Of a stretch of DNA of 8,229 bases, positions 1-5,540 are shown piece after piece. The stretch lies in contig CAYLNK010000307.1 in assembly GCA_964384675.1 (NCBI GenBank), forward strand, positions 1-8,229, given 5' to 3'. Source of the DNA: CAYLNK01 sp964384675 (GTDB lineage: Bacteria; Acidobacteriota; Thermoanaerobaculia; UBA5066). Both the position numbers and the translations under genes were made by a program. Below the pieces are notes generated by a model, which was not told where the DNA came from, searched no databases, and was given only the letters and a program-made list of their open reading frames with translations. Within the stretch, counting starts at the first letter, position 1, and each line of letters begins with the position of its first letter.

Positions 1-233
1 GAGGGGGCCCGGGGGAACCCGAAGCCTGGCGGGTTCCCCCGGATCTCTACAGCTTGACCGAGAGTTGGTCTGCGTGTCCTCCGGCTGCGGAGGGGGCCCG
101 GGGGAACCCGAAGCCTGGCGGGTTCCCCCGGATCTCTACAGCTTGACCGAGAGTTGGTCTGCGTGTCCTCCGGCTGCGGAGGGGGCCCGGGGGAACCCGA
201 AGCCTGGCGGGTTCCCCCGGATCTCTACAGCTT
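1..233. repeat. 89-bp tandem repeat, 2 full copies + 55-bp part copy
   Basis: Copies at 1-89 and 90-178 are identical by eye. A third starts at 179 and matches for 55 bases to 233, where it passes into the 3' end of the aldehyde dehydrogenase gene (stop codon at 225-227). Each copy holds a perfect inverted repeat: 13-bp arms around an 8-base loop (9-42, 98-131, 187-220). In copies 1 and 2 the part next to the hairpin resembles the gene's end read on the minus strand. The 13-base string ACACGCAGACCAA and the AAGCTGTAG ending are both kept, but the 13 bases between them in the gene are replaced by 9 different ones, so the frame is broken. The array starts exactly at the window edge, so more copies may lie to the left. 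There are no unique spacers, so it is not a CRISPR array. It could be real unequal duplication or an assembly product. Confidence 0.9.
187..220 (-). terminator. Stop-proximal hairpin after aldehyde dehydrogenase
   Basis: On the minus strand CCGGGGGAACCCG pairs perfectly with CGGGTTCCCCCGG around an 8-base loop, starting 4 bases after the TAG stop of the dehydrogenase gene. The position and stability suit a transcription end or an mRNA 3'-end stabiliser. No T-run follows, so a classical intrinsic terminator is not shown. The same hairpin is repeated at 98-131 and 9-42, so a leftward transcript would meet three in a row. Confidence 0.5.
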
Positions 234-1697
234 CACCCAGACCGACTTGGTCTGCGTGTAGCCTTCCAGCGCCGTCGCCCCGAGCTCGCGTCCGAACCCC
301 GACTGCTTGTAGCCCCCGAACGGGAGGGCCGGGTCGTAGAGGTTATAGGCGTTCACCCAGACCGTCCCGGCCTGCAGCGCGCGCGCCATCCGGTGGGCCC
401 GGCTCACGTCCCGGGTCCAGACCCCGGCCGCCAGGCCGTAGATGGTCCCGTTGCCGATGCGGATGGCGTCTGCCTCGTCCTCGAACGTCAGGATGGAGAG
501 GACGGGCCCGAAGATCTCCTCCCGCGCGATCGTCATCTCGGACGTGACGGCGTCGAAGACCGTGGCCTCGTGGAACGCCCCGGCGCCGCCGACCGAGACT
601 GGCTTGCCGCCGGCGACGAGCGAGGCGCCCTCGGCGAGCCCGCGCTCGACGTATCCCATCACGCTCTGCCTCTGCCCCTCGGAGACGAGGGAGCCGAGCC
701 GGGTCTTCGGGTGGAGCGGGTCGGCCGGCGCGAGCTTGCGGGCCTTCTCGGCGACGGCCTCGACCAGGGCGTCGTGGATCCTGCGCTCGACGAGCAAGCG
801 GGAGCCGGCGGCGCAGACCTCGCCCTTGCCGTAGAAGATGCCATTGATGGCGCCCCGGGCGGCGGCCTCGAGGTCCGCGTCGGCGAAGACGACGTTCGGC
901 GACTTGCCGCCCAGCTCGAGCGACAGCTTCTTGAGGGTGCCGGCGCACGTCGCCATCACCTTCTTGCCGACCTCCACCGAGCCCGTGAACGCGATCTTGT
1001 CGACGCCGGGATGCGTCAGCAGCCGCTCGCCCGCCGTGGCACCGGGGCCCGGCACCACGTTCAGGACGCCCGGCGGCAGGCCGGCCTCGCGGCAGACGTC
1101 GGCGAACGCCAGGGCGGAGAGCGCGGTCAGCGAGGCCGGCTTCAGGACGATCGTGTTCCCGGCCGCCAGGGCCGGGCCGATCTTCCAGACGGCCAGGAGA
1201 AGCGGGAAGTTCCACGGGGTGATCGCCCCGACCACGCCGATCGGCTCGCGCAACGTGTAGTGGAACGCGTCCGTGGTGAGGCCGAGCGTCTCTCCGGCGA
1301 TCTTGTCGGCCCAGCCCGCGTAGTACGAGAGGATCTCGGCGCACGTCGGGACGTCGACGTAGCGGCTCTCGAAGATCGGCTTGCCGTTGTCGAGGGTCTC
1401 GAGCCGGGCCACCTCGTCGACCCGCGCCATGAGCCGGTCGGCGATCCGTGCCAGGACCTTTCCCCGCTCGCGCGCGGGCATCTTCGACCACGGGCCGGAC
1501 TCGTACGCGGCCCGGGCCGCCGCCACCGCCCGGTCGACGTCCGCCACGCCCGCCTCGGCGAGGTCGGCGAGGGGAGCTCCGGTGGCCGGGTTGATCGTCG
1601 CGAACGTGCGGCCGCTCGCGGCCGGCACGAACGCGCCGTCGATGAAGAGTTCGGAGAAGCGGACGCCGGGGTCGACGGCGGTGGAGGGCTCGGTCAT
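225..1697 (-). CDS. NAD(P)+-dependent aldehyde dehydrogenase (ALDH superfamily)
   Basis: This 490-residue protein has the usual length of the ALDH1/2-like branch and should oxidise an aldehyde to its carboxylic acid in the cytoplasm with NAD(P)+. Visible motifs, in order: PWNFP with the catalytic Asn163; the cofactor-binding KPAS with Lys186; FTGS at 237-240 for the dinucleotide; LELGGKSP with general base Glu261; GEVCAAGSR with nucleophile Cys295; EEIFGP with Glu394, which contacts the cofactor; and the PFGGYKQSGFGRELG block near 459-473. All expected catalytic residues are present. Start ATG at 1697 gives the normal N-terminus; the Shine-Dalgarno (an AGG about 12 bases upstream) is weak. 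The upstream VOC gene ends only 13 bases away, so this is the last gene of the hydratase-VOC-dehydrogenase operon. Substrate cannot be told from sequence; betaine-aldehyde, phenylacetaldehyde and general aliphatic dehydrogenases share these motifs. The 3' end is duplicated in degenerate form in the adjoining repeats. Confidence 0.95.
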   Translation of the reverse strand: MTEPSTAVDPGVRFSELFIDGAFVPAASGRTFATINPATGAPLADLAEAGVADVDRAVAAARAAYESGPWSKMPARERGKVLARIADRLMARVDEVARLETLDNGKPIFESRYVDVPTCAEILSYYAGWADKIAGETLGLTTDAFHYTLREPIGVVGAITPWNFPLLLAVWKIGPALAAGNTIVLKPASLTALSALAFADVCREAGLPPGVLNVVPGPGATAGERLLTHPGVDKIAFTGSVEVGKKVMATCAGTLKKLSLELGGKSPNVVFADADLEAAARGAINGIFYGKGEVCAAGSRLLVERRIHDALVEAVAEKARKLAPADPLHPKTRLGSLVSEGQRQSVMGYVERGLAEGASLVAGGKPVSVGGAGAFHEATVFDAVTSEMTIAREEIFGPVLSILTFEDEADAIRIGNGTIYGLAAGVWTRDVSRAHRMARALQAGTVWVNAYNLYDPALPFGGYKQSGFGRELGATALEGYTQTKSVWVKL

Positions 1698-1710
1698 GCC
1701 GGGGGTCGAC

Positions 1711-2286
1711 CTACCGCTTCTTCTTCGGCGCTGGCTTCGGGGCGGGCTTCTTCGGCGCCGGCTTCTTCGGCGCCGGCTTCTTCGCCTTGTGGACGGGCTT
1801 CGGGGCGGGCTTGGCTTTGGCGGGGGCCGGCTTCGGCGCCGGCTTTCCCATCGCCTTCTGGAGGCGCTGGGCGACGCGCTGCTTGACGACCTCGTCGACG
1901 TGCGAGGACGGGACCCACTCCTCGTCGGGATGGAGCTCCGAGGCCTGGAAGACGACGATCCGGTAGCCGTCTGGATCGAGGATCTCGGCCGAGCGGCCGG
2001 TGAACTCGTCCTGCGGCGCGCGGGTCACCGTGACGCCGCGCTCCTTCAGGGCGGTCAGCGTCTCCTCGATCCGGTCGCTGGAGAGGACCGCGGCGACCTG
2101 GTTTCGCGACGGGACCTCGCCGGGACGCATCGGGATCAGCTTCAGGAGCACCGGGCCGAGCCCGAACTCGACCCAGTCCTTCTCGAACCCGCCCACCTCG
2201 GGCAGGCCGAGCGTCTCGCCGTAGAAGCGGCGGGAGCGCGCGAAGTCGCTGACGGCGACCTGGATGCGCCGCAGTGCCTGGAACAT
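1711..2286 (-). CDS. VOC/glyoxalase-fold protein with Lys-Pro-Ala-rich tail
   Basis: Encodes 191 residues. Residues 5-115 look like a vicinal-oxygen-chelate domain: IQVAVSDFARSRRFYGETLGL at the start, a second half beginning near NQVAAV, and the typical DPDGYRIVVF strand at 104-113. The usual metal ligands seem lost: Arg7 sits where the first His normally is, and Val replaces the Glu after DPDG. It may therefore bind a ligand without metal, or not be an enzyme. Residues 118-147 form a charged, probably helical linker. Residues 148-191 are almost only Lys, Pro and Ala, with PAPKK-type repeats, like tails of bacterial histone-H1-like or AlgP-like proteins. I chose ATG 2286 because GAGGAGG lies 6 bases upstream; an ATG at 2460 is in frame, but its extra 58 residues are low-complexity and overlap the hydratase gene. 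Second gene of the operon; the dehydrogenase follows after 13 bases. Function unknown. Confidence 0.85.
   Translation of the reverse strand: MFQALRRIQVAVSDFARSRRFYGETLGLPEVGGFEKDWVEFGLGPVLLKLIPMRPGEVPSRNQVAAVLSSDRIEETLTALKERGVTVTRAPQDEFTGRSAEILDPDGYRIVVFQASELHPDEEWVPSSHVDEVVKQRVAQRLQKAMGKPAPKPAPAKAKPAPKPVHKAKKPAPKKPAPKKPAPKPAPKKKR
1714..1845 (-). repeat. Coding minisatellite for the K/P/A tail
   Basis: The last 44 codons of the VOC gene form a low-complexity tract. A 15-base unit (plus strand GGCTTCTTCGGCGCC) is exact at 1745-1759 and 1760-1774 and partial at 1775-1789, with looser copies around it. One unit equals five residues (PAPKK in rotation), so copy-number change keeps the reading frame. 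Tail length would be expected to differ between related strains. Confidence 0.8.
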
Positions 2287-2290
2287 CTCA

Positions 2291-2297
2291 AACCTCC
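2291..2297 (-). promoter_or_regulatory. Ribosome binding site of the VOC gene
   Basis: The minus strand reads GAGGAGG followed by TTTGAG and ATG. This strong Shine-Dalgarno, 6 bases from the ATG at 2286, decides that start over the upstream in-frame ATG at 2460. Confidence 0.75.
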
Positions 2298-2305
2298 TCA
2301 CGAGG

Positions 2306-2325
2306 CGCCCGTCCGGAGACGGGCG
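2306..2325 (-). other. Intercistronic mRNA hairpin with UNCG tetraloop
   Basis: Read on the minus (mRNA) strand, CGCCCGTC and GACGGGCG form an 8-bp perfect stem closed by C-G around TCCG. UCCG fits the exceptionally stable C(UNCG)G tetraloop class. It lies in the 79-base gap between the hydratase stop and the VOC start, just upstream of the VOC ribosome binding site. No T-run follows. It could stop 3'-to-5' decay, attenuate transcription, or set the ratio of the two proteins; the choice is inference. Confidence 0.5.
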
Positions 2326-2365
2326 GTGGGGACCGGGCGGCGCCGCGCCCCCCGGCCCCGGGGCG

Positions 2366-3190
2366 TCAGCGTCCGGAGAACTTCGGGACGCGCTTGGCCA
2401 CGTACGCCCCGATCCCTTCCTTGGCGTCCTCGCTCGAGAAGAGCTGCTGCTGCAGCTCACGCTCGAGGGTGAGGGCGACGTCGAGAGGGAGCTCGGCGCC
2501 GGTCTGGACGGACCGTTTGATCCGGCCGACGGCCTTCGACGCCTTGTTCGGCGGGACGAACTGGCGGGCGTAGTCCAGGATCTGCTGCCAGAAATCCTCG
2601 GGGGAGGCGTCCCAGACCTGGTTGACGATGCCGAGGGAGAGCGCTTCCTCGAACGAGAACGTGCTCCCGGTGATCATCAGCTCGATCGCCTTGGACTTCG
2701 GGACCAGGCGCGCCAGACGGGTGGTCCCGCCGGTCCCCGGCAGGACGCCGAGGTTCACCTCGGGGAGGCCGATCTTGCCGGCGTCCTTGCGGGCGATCCG
2801 GAGGTCGGCCGCCATCGCGATCTCGAGGCCGCCGCCGACCGTATGGCCGTTCAGCGCGGCGATCACGAGCTTCGGCGTGTGCTCCAGCCGGAGCAGCGTC
2901 TCGTTGGCGTGGAGGCAGAAGTAGTACTTGAACCCCGGGGTGACGCTGTTGAGCATCGAGATGTTGGCGCCGGCCGAGAAGAACTTCTCGCCGGCCCCCC
3001 GGAGGACGAGGACGTGGACGTCGTCGTCGAAGCGAGCCTTGAGGATCGCCTCGTCGAGCTGCCGCATCATCTCGTGGGTGTACGTGTTCGCCGGGGGATC
3101 GATCAGCTCGATCACCGCGACGCCACCGTCGGCCCGGTAGTTCACGAGGGTGCGGGTCTGAGCCTGGGTCTCGGTCTCTAGAGTCGCCAT
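2366..3190 (-). CDS. Enoyl-CoA hydratase/isomerase family (crotonase) protein
   Basis: A 274-residue member of the crotonase superfamily, usual length. Enzymes of this kind add water to trans-2-enoyl-CoA or shift double bases of acyl-CoA, in fatty-acid or aromatic/alicyclic acid breakdown. Visible features: the FFSAGANI oxyanion-hole segment at 70-77 (the family more often has Asp where Asn76 stands); NGHTVGGGLEIAMAADLRI at 114-132 with the second oxyanion glycines and Glu123; and LPEVNLGVLPGTGGTTRLARL at 142-162 with Glu144. Glu123 and Glu144 match the two catalytic glutamates of rat crotonase, so hydratase activity is plausible. Start ATG 3190 is preceded by AAGGAGG 8 bases upstream; an in-frame ATG at 3271 would lie upstream of the promoter's -10 box. 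First gene of a leftward operon with the VOC protein (79-base gap) and aldehyde dehydrogenase. Exact substrate unknown. Confidence 0.93.
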   Translation of the reverse strand: MATLETETQAQTRTLVNYRADGGVAVIELIDPPANTYTHEMMRQLDEAILKARFDDDVHVLVLRGAGEKFFSAGANISMLNSVTPGFKYYFCLHANETLLRLEHTPKLVIAALNGHTVGGGLEIAMAADLRIARKDAGKIGLPEVNLGVLPGTGGTTRLARLVPKSKAIELMITGSTFSFEEALSLGIVNQVWDASPEDFWQQILDYARQFVPPNKASKAVGRIKRSVQTGAELPLDVALTLERELQQQLFSSEDAKEGIGAYVAKRVPKFSGR

Positions 3191-3205
3191 GGAGGCGGCC
3201 TCCTT
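3191..3205 (-). promoter_or_regulatory. Ribosome binding site of the hydratase, in a small hairpin
   Basis: The minus strand reads AAGGAGGCCGCCTCC directly before ATG. AAGGAGG is a near-ideal Shine-Dalgarno (spacing 8). Its GGAGG can pair with the CCTCC touching the start codon (5 bp, 3-base loop CCG), which could partly hide the site. The site fixes the start at 3190. Confidence 0.65.
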
Positions 3206-3238
3206 ATTCGTTGATGGAGAACGACTTCGAAACCCGGC

Positions 3239-3267
3239 CTTATAGCACCGGGGCCTTGACTTTTCAA
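3239..3267 (-). promoter_or_regulatory. sigma70-type promoter of the hydratase operon
   Basis: On the minus strand TTGAAA (3267-3262) and TATAAG (3244-3239) are separated by exactly 17 bases, close to the TTGACA/TATAAT consensus and conspicuously AT-rich against this background. Transcription would start near 3232, leaving a leader of about 42 bases before the ATG at 3190 and containing its ribosome binding site. An inverted repeat CCCGG/CCGGG (3233-3237 and 3248-3252) flanks the -10 box and could be an operator. Confidence 0.7.
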
Positions 3268-3301
3268 TCACTTCCTGCGAAGCGAAAGGCGGGCAGCCCG
3301 T

Positions 3302-3718
3302 TCAGGGGTGGGCGCAACCCTCCACCCAGACCGCCCCGTCGGGGCCGTGCTCGCGCTTCCAGATGGGCACCCGGGCCTTGATGGCCTCGATCCCTTCGCG
3401 GCAGGCGGCGAAGGCCTCCTCGCGGTGGGGGGCCGCCGCCACGACCGCCACGGCGACGTCCCCGATCTGCAGGCGGCCGATGCGGTGGCGCATCGCCAAA
3501 ATCGCCTCGGGATGGGCCCGGGACACCGCCTCGGCGATCCGGCCCATCTCCTTCTCCGCCATCGGGAGGTACGCCTCGTACTCCAGGCTCGTCACCGCCT
3601 TGCCCTCGTTGTGGTCCCGGACCACGCCCACGAAGAGCGCGATCCCGCCGTCGGCGTCCCGGCGGATCGGGCCGAGAAGCGCCACCGGGTCGATCGGCTC
3701 GGCGGTCAGGTAGCCCAG
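3302..3718 (-). CDS. moaE: Molybdopterin synthase catalytic subunit MoaE, CTG start
   Basis: The large subunit of molybdopterin synthase, which inserts two sulfurs, carried on MoaD's C-terminus, into cyclic pyranopterin monophosphate in molybdenum-cofactor synthesis. Counted from the proposed start it has 138 residues, near the family norm. Visible family marks: the TAEPID opening (5-10); GVVRDHNEG at 31-39 with Arg34; LEYEAY at 45-50; APHREEAF with His98-Arg99; and IKARVPIWKREHGPDGAVWVEG at 113-134, whose Lys114 and Lys121 match the two catalytic lysines of E. coli MoaE. The frame has no ATG, GTG or TTG near the expected N-terminus. CTG at 3718, one base after the moaD stop and 5 bases after AGGAGG, fits both family length and ribosome binding site. 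The next in-frame ATG upstream lies about 24 codons inside moaD. Translational coupling to moaD is likely. Confidence 0.9.
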   Translation of the reverse strand: MGYLTAEPIDPVALLGPIRRDADGGIALFVGVVRDHNEGKAVTSLEYEAYLPMAEKEMGRIAEAVSRAHPEAILAMRHRIGRLQIGDVAVAVVAAAPHREEAFAACREGIEAIKARVPIWKREHGPDGAVWVEGCAHP

Positions 3719-3719
3719 C

Positions 3720-3962
3720 TCAGCCTCCTGCGACCGGCGGCAGGACAGCCACCACGTCGCCGTCGTGCAGGACGTCGGTCTCGCGGGCATACGCCTCGTT
3801 GATCGCGACGAGGGCCCGGCGCCCGAATCGGGCGAAGGCCGGATGGGCCAGCGCCAGGGAGCTGCGGAGCGCCGCGACGTTCGTGCCATCGGGCACGTCG
3901 ACCCGGAACGTCGGTCCGACCTCGTCCTTGAGGGAAGCGAAGAGGAGCACGTCGATCCGCAC
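3720..3962 (-). CDS. moaD: Molybdopterin synthase sulfur carrier subunit MoaD
   Basis: An 80-residue ubiquitin-like (beta-grasp) protein. The opening MRIDVLLFASLKDEVG, the central DGTNVAALR, the late LHDGDVVAVLPPVAGG and above all the Gly-Gly C-terminus are typical of MoaD. That C-terminus is adenylated by a MoeB-type enzyme and turned into a thiocarboxylate, which gives sulfur to MoaE's substrate. Start is GTG at 3962: an in-frame TAG lies four codons upstream, so nothing longer is possible. No clear Shine-Dalgarno is visible. moaE follows after one base and its ribosome binding site lies within the last moaD codons, so the two are probably made at matched levels. moaA, moaC, moeA and moeB are not in this window. 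The gene diverges from the SDR gene across an 83-base gap. Confidence 0.92.
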   Translation of the reverse strand: MRIDVLLFASLKDEVGPTFRVDVPDGTNVAALRSSLALAHPAFARFGRRALVAINEAYARETDVLHDGDVVAVLPPVAGG

Positions 3963-4045
3963 GAGCGAAGTCTAAGCGATCGCCTTCCTGCCTCGCGCCG
4001 CGTCGGTTTCGAGGGAGAATCCGCCCTTTCGACGAAGGAGGACGG
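3963..4045. promoter_or_regulatory. Divergent intergenic region, moaD / SDR
   Basis: These 83 bases must hold 5' signals for moaDE (leftward) and probably the SDR-HAD-permease run (rightward), since the genes start back to back. The only clear signal is the SDR ribosome binding site AAGGAGG at 4035-4041, 4 bases before the ATG. I see no convincing -35/-10 pair on either strand. A GCGATCGC palindrome sits at 3976-3983. Confidence 0.5.
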
Positions 4046-4834
4046 ATGAGCCATACCGGACGTCTGGCCGGGAAGCGGGCCCTGGTGACCGGCGCGTCGC
4101 GCGGGATCGGGCGGGCGATCGCCCTTCGCCTGGCGGCGGAGGGGGCGCGCGTCGCCGTCGGTGTCCGGAGGGAAGCCGACGGCCTGCCCGTCCTCTCCGA
4201 GATCGAGGCGGCCGGCGGCGAAGGGCTGGTGGCGCTCGTGGACGTCGCCGACGCGGCGTCCGTGGCGACCGGCGTGGAGCGGGCGGCTCGCCCCGATGCC
4301 CGGCTCGACATCGTGGTGAACAACGCCGGGATCGGCGGGCCGACTCCGCTGGACGGGGACGAGCGCTCGGACCGGACCTGGGCGGCGATCCTCGAGATCA
4401 ACCTCACCGGGACGTGGCGGGTTTGCCGCGCGGCGCTGCCGTTCCTGGCCGAGGGGGGGCGGATCGTGAACCTCTCTTCGGTCACCGGGCGCTTCGGCGT
4501 CGCCGGCATGGCCGCCTACAGCACGTCCAAGCACGGCATCGTCGGGCTGACGCGCTCCCTCGCCCTCGAGCTCGCGCCGCGCCGGGTCACGGTGAACGCG
4601 ATCTGCCCCGGCTGGGTGGACACCGAGATGGGGCGCTCCGGGATCGCCCGCATCGCCAAGGCGATGGGCCGCTCGGCGGCCGAGGGCTTCGAGTACGCCG
4701 GGAAGATGGCGCCGCTGGGTCGCGTGCTCGAGCCGGACGAGATCGGGGGCCTCGTCGCCTACCTCGCCTCCGACGACGCCCGGAACGTGACCGGGCAGGC
4801 GATCGTCATCGACGGCGGCCAGGTGATGCCCTGA
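4046..4834 (+). CDS. Short-chain dehydrogenase/reductase (classical SDR)
   Basis: A 262-residue classical SDR, an NAD(P)(H)-dependent oxidoreductase of alcohol/ketone pairs. Landmarks: the nucleotide-binding TGASRGIG at 15-22; NNAG at 92-95; structural Asn119; catalytic Ser145 in NLSSVTG; Tyr158 and Lys162 in YSTSKHG; PGWVDT at 189-194; and the end block PLGRVLEPDEIGGLVAYLAS with VIDGG at 254-258. The full Asn-Ser-Tyr-Lys set is present, so it should be active. The pattern is closest to 3-oxoacyl-ACP/CoA reductases (FabG-like), 3-hydroxybutyrate dehydrogenases and ActIII-type ketoreductases; substrate cannot be fixed from sequence. ATG 4046 has AAGGAGG 4 bases upstream. The HAD gene begins 8 bases after its stop, so the two are probably co-transcribed. 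Confidence 0.95.
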   Translation: MSHTGRLAGKRALVTGASRGIGRAIALRLAAEGARVAVGVRREADGLPVLSEIEAAGGEGLVALVDVADAASVATGVERAARPDARLDIVVNNAGIGGPTPLDGDERSDRTWAAILEINLTGTWRVCRAALPFLAEGGRIVNLSSVTGRFGVAGMAAYSTSKHGIVGLTRSLALELAPRRVTVNAICPGWVDTEMGRSGIARIAKAMGRSAAEGFEYAGKMAPLGRVLEPDEIGGLVAYLASDDARNVTGQAIVIDGGQVMP

Positions 4835-4842
4835 CACTTCGG

Positions 4843-5535
4843 GTGCGGGCCGTCTTCCTGGACGCGGGGAACACGCTCCTCGAGGCCGACCCGTCTCCGG
4901 AGTCGGTCTATCGGGACGCCTTCGCGCGGTACGGTGTCGACCGACCCCGCGCGGTGGTGCACGCCGCCGTTCACGAGACGTGGCACGAGGTCGCGCTCGA
5001 CCGTCTGGCCGGCCGTGAGAGGTGGGGAGCGGACGGTGTCGAGTCGGGCTTCTGGCGGCGCTTCGTCGGAACGGTGCTGCGCCGGGTGGGCGGCGGCGAG
5101 CTGTCGGAGACCCTCCTCGCCGAGCTGATCCTCCACTTCCAGGACGAACGGAACTGGAGGGTCTACCCGGACGTGCTCGAGACGCTCGCGGATCTGCGGG
5201 TGCGCGGGATCCGGCTCCTCGTCGTCTCGAACTGGGACTCGTCCCTGCCCGGTCTGCTCGACCGGCTCGACCTGACCCGGCACGTCGACGGCGTGCTCGT
5301 CTCGGCCGTCTTCGGCAAGTCGAAGCCGGCGCCGGAGATCTTCGTGGAGGCGCTCCGCCTCACGGAGGTCGCCGCGCAGGAGGCGCTCCACGTGGGCGAC
5401 TCGGCCGAGGAGGATTACCAGGGAGCCGAGGCCGCCGGGATCACGCCGCTCCTCCTCGACCGCCATGGACGCGCCCCCGACGGCTACCGCAAGATCCGGT
5501 CGCTCTCCGAGATCACGGATCACCTGAAAGGATGA
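4843..5535 (+). CDS. HAD-superfamily hydrolase, subfamily IA (REG-2-like)
   Basis: A 230-residue haloacid-dehalogenase-fold hydrolase with an alpha-helical cap at about residues 15-105. Motif I is FLDAGNTL: nucleophile Asp7 is kept, but position Asp+2, an Asp in most phosphatases, is Gly9. Motif II is VVSN with Ser129; motif III GKSKPAPEIF with Lys161; motif IV HVGDSAEEDYQGA with Asp186 and Asp191 for Mg2+. Family members that lack the +2 Asp include haloacid dehalogenases and phosphonatases, so simple phosphatase activity should not be assumed. I chose GTG 4843, since the protein then begins MRAVFLDAG as usual in the family. A CTG at 4831 overlapping the SDR stop, with AGGTGA just upstream, is a possible alternative adding four residues. 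The gene ends within a few bases of the permease start. Substrate unknown. Confidence 0.9.
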   Translation: MRAVFLDAGNTLLEADPSPESVYRDAFARYGVDRPRAVVHAAVHETWHEVALDRLAGRERWGADGVESGFWRRFVGTVLRRVGGGELSETLLAELILHFQDERNWRVYPDVLETLADLRVRGIRLLVVSNWDSSLPGLLDRLDLTRHVDGVLVSAVFGKSKPAPEIFVEALRLTEVAAQEALHVGDSAEEDYQGAEAAGITPLLLDRHGRAPDGYRKIRSLSEITDHLKG

Positions 5536-5540
5536 ACCCG

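Noticed and set aside
1..233. CRISPR-like regular repeats
   Set aside because: The 89-bp units are directly adjacent and identical, with no variable spacers and no cas genes nearby.
393..1886. Long plus-strand open frames opposite the dehydrogenase and hydratase
   Set aside because: High GC removes stop codons; their products are Arg/Gly/Asp-rich without motifs, while the minus-strand genes have complete family signatures.
2287..2460. Longer VOC protein starting at ATG 2460
   Set aside because: The extra 58 residues are low-complexity and overlap the hydratase gene; the strong ribosome binding site is at the ATG at 2286.
3191..3271. Longer hydratase starting at ATG 3271
   Set aside because: It would start upstream of the -35 box of the promoter at 3239-3267, and AAGGAGG marks the ATG at 3190.
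3271..3301. Terminator after moaE
   Set aside because: The only symmetry is a short CGGGC/GCCCG pair with almost no loop and no proper T-run; too weak to call.
3976..3983. GCGATCGC palindrome as an operator or HIP1-like site
   Set aside because: A similar string occurs inside the SDR gene (4113-4124) and is expected by chance in such GC-rich DNA.
3302..4837. A single 511-codon open frame on the minus strand covering moaE and beyond
   Set aside because: Upstream of 3718 it lies opposite the SDR gene and across moaD in other frames; the upstream residues have Arg/Pro-rich shadow composition, and only the moaE part has family motifs.
5022..5540. N-terminal extension of the permease
   Set aside because: The open frame upstream of 5532 is an Arg/Gly/Pro-rich shadow of the HAD gene; family members start close to the chosen ATG.
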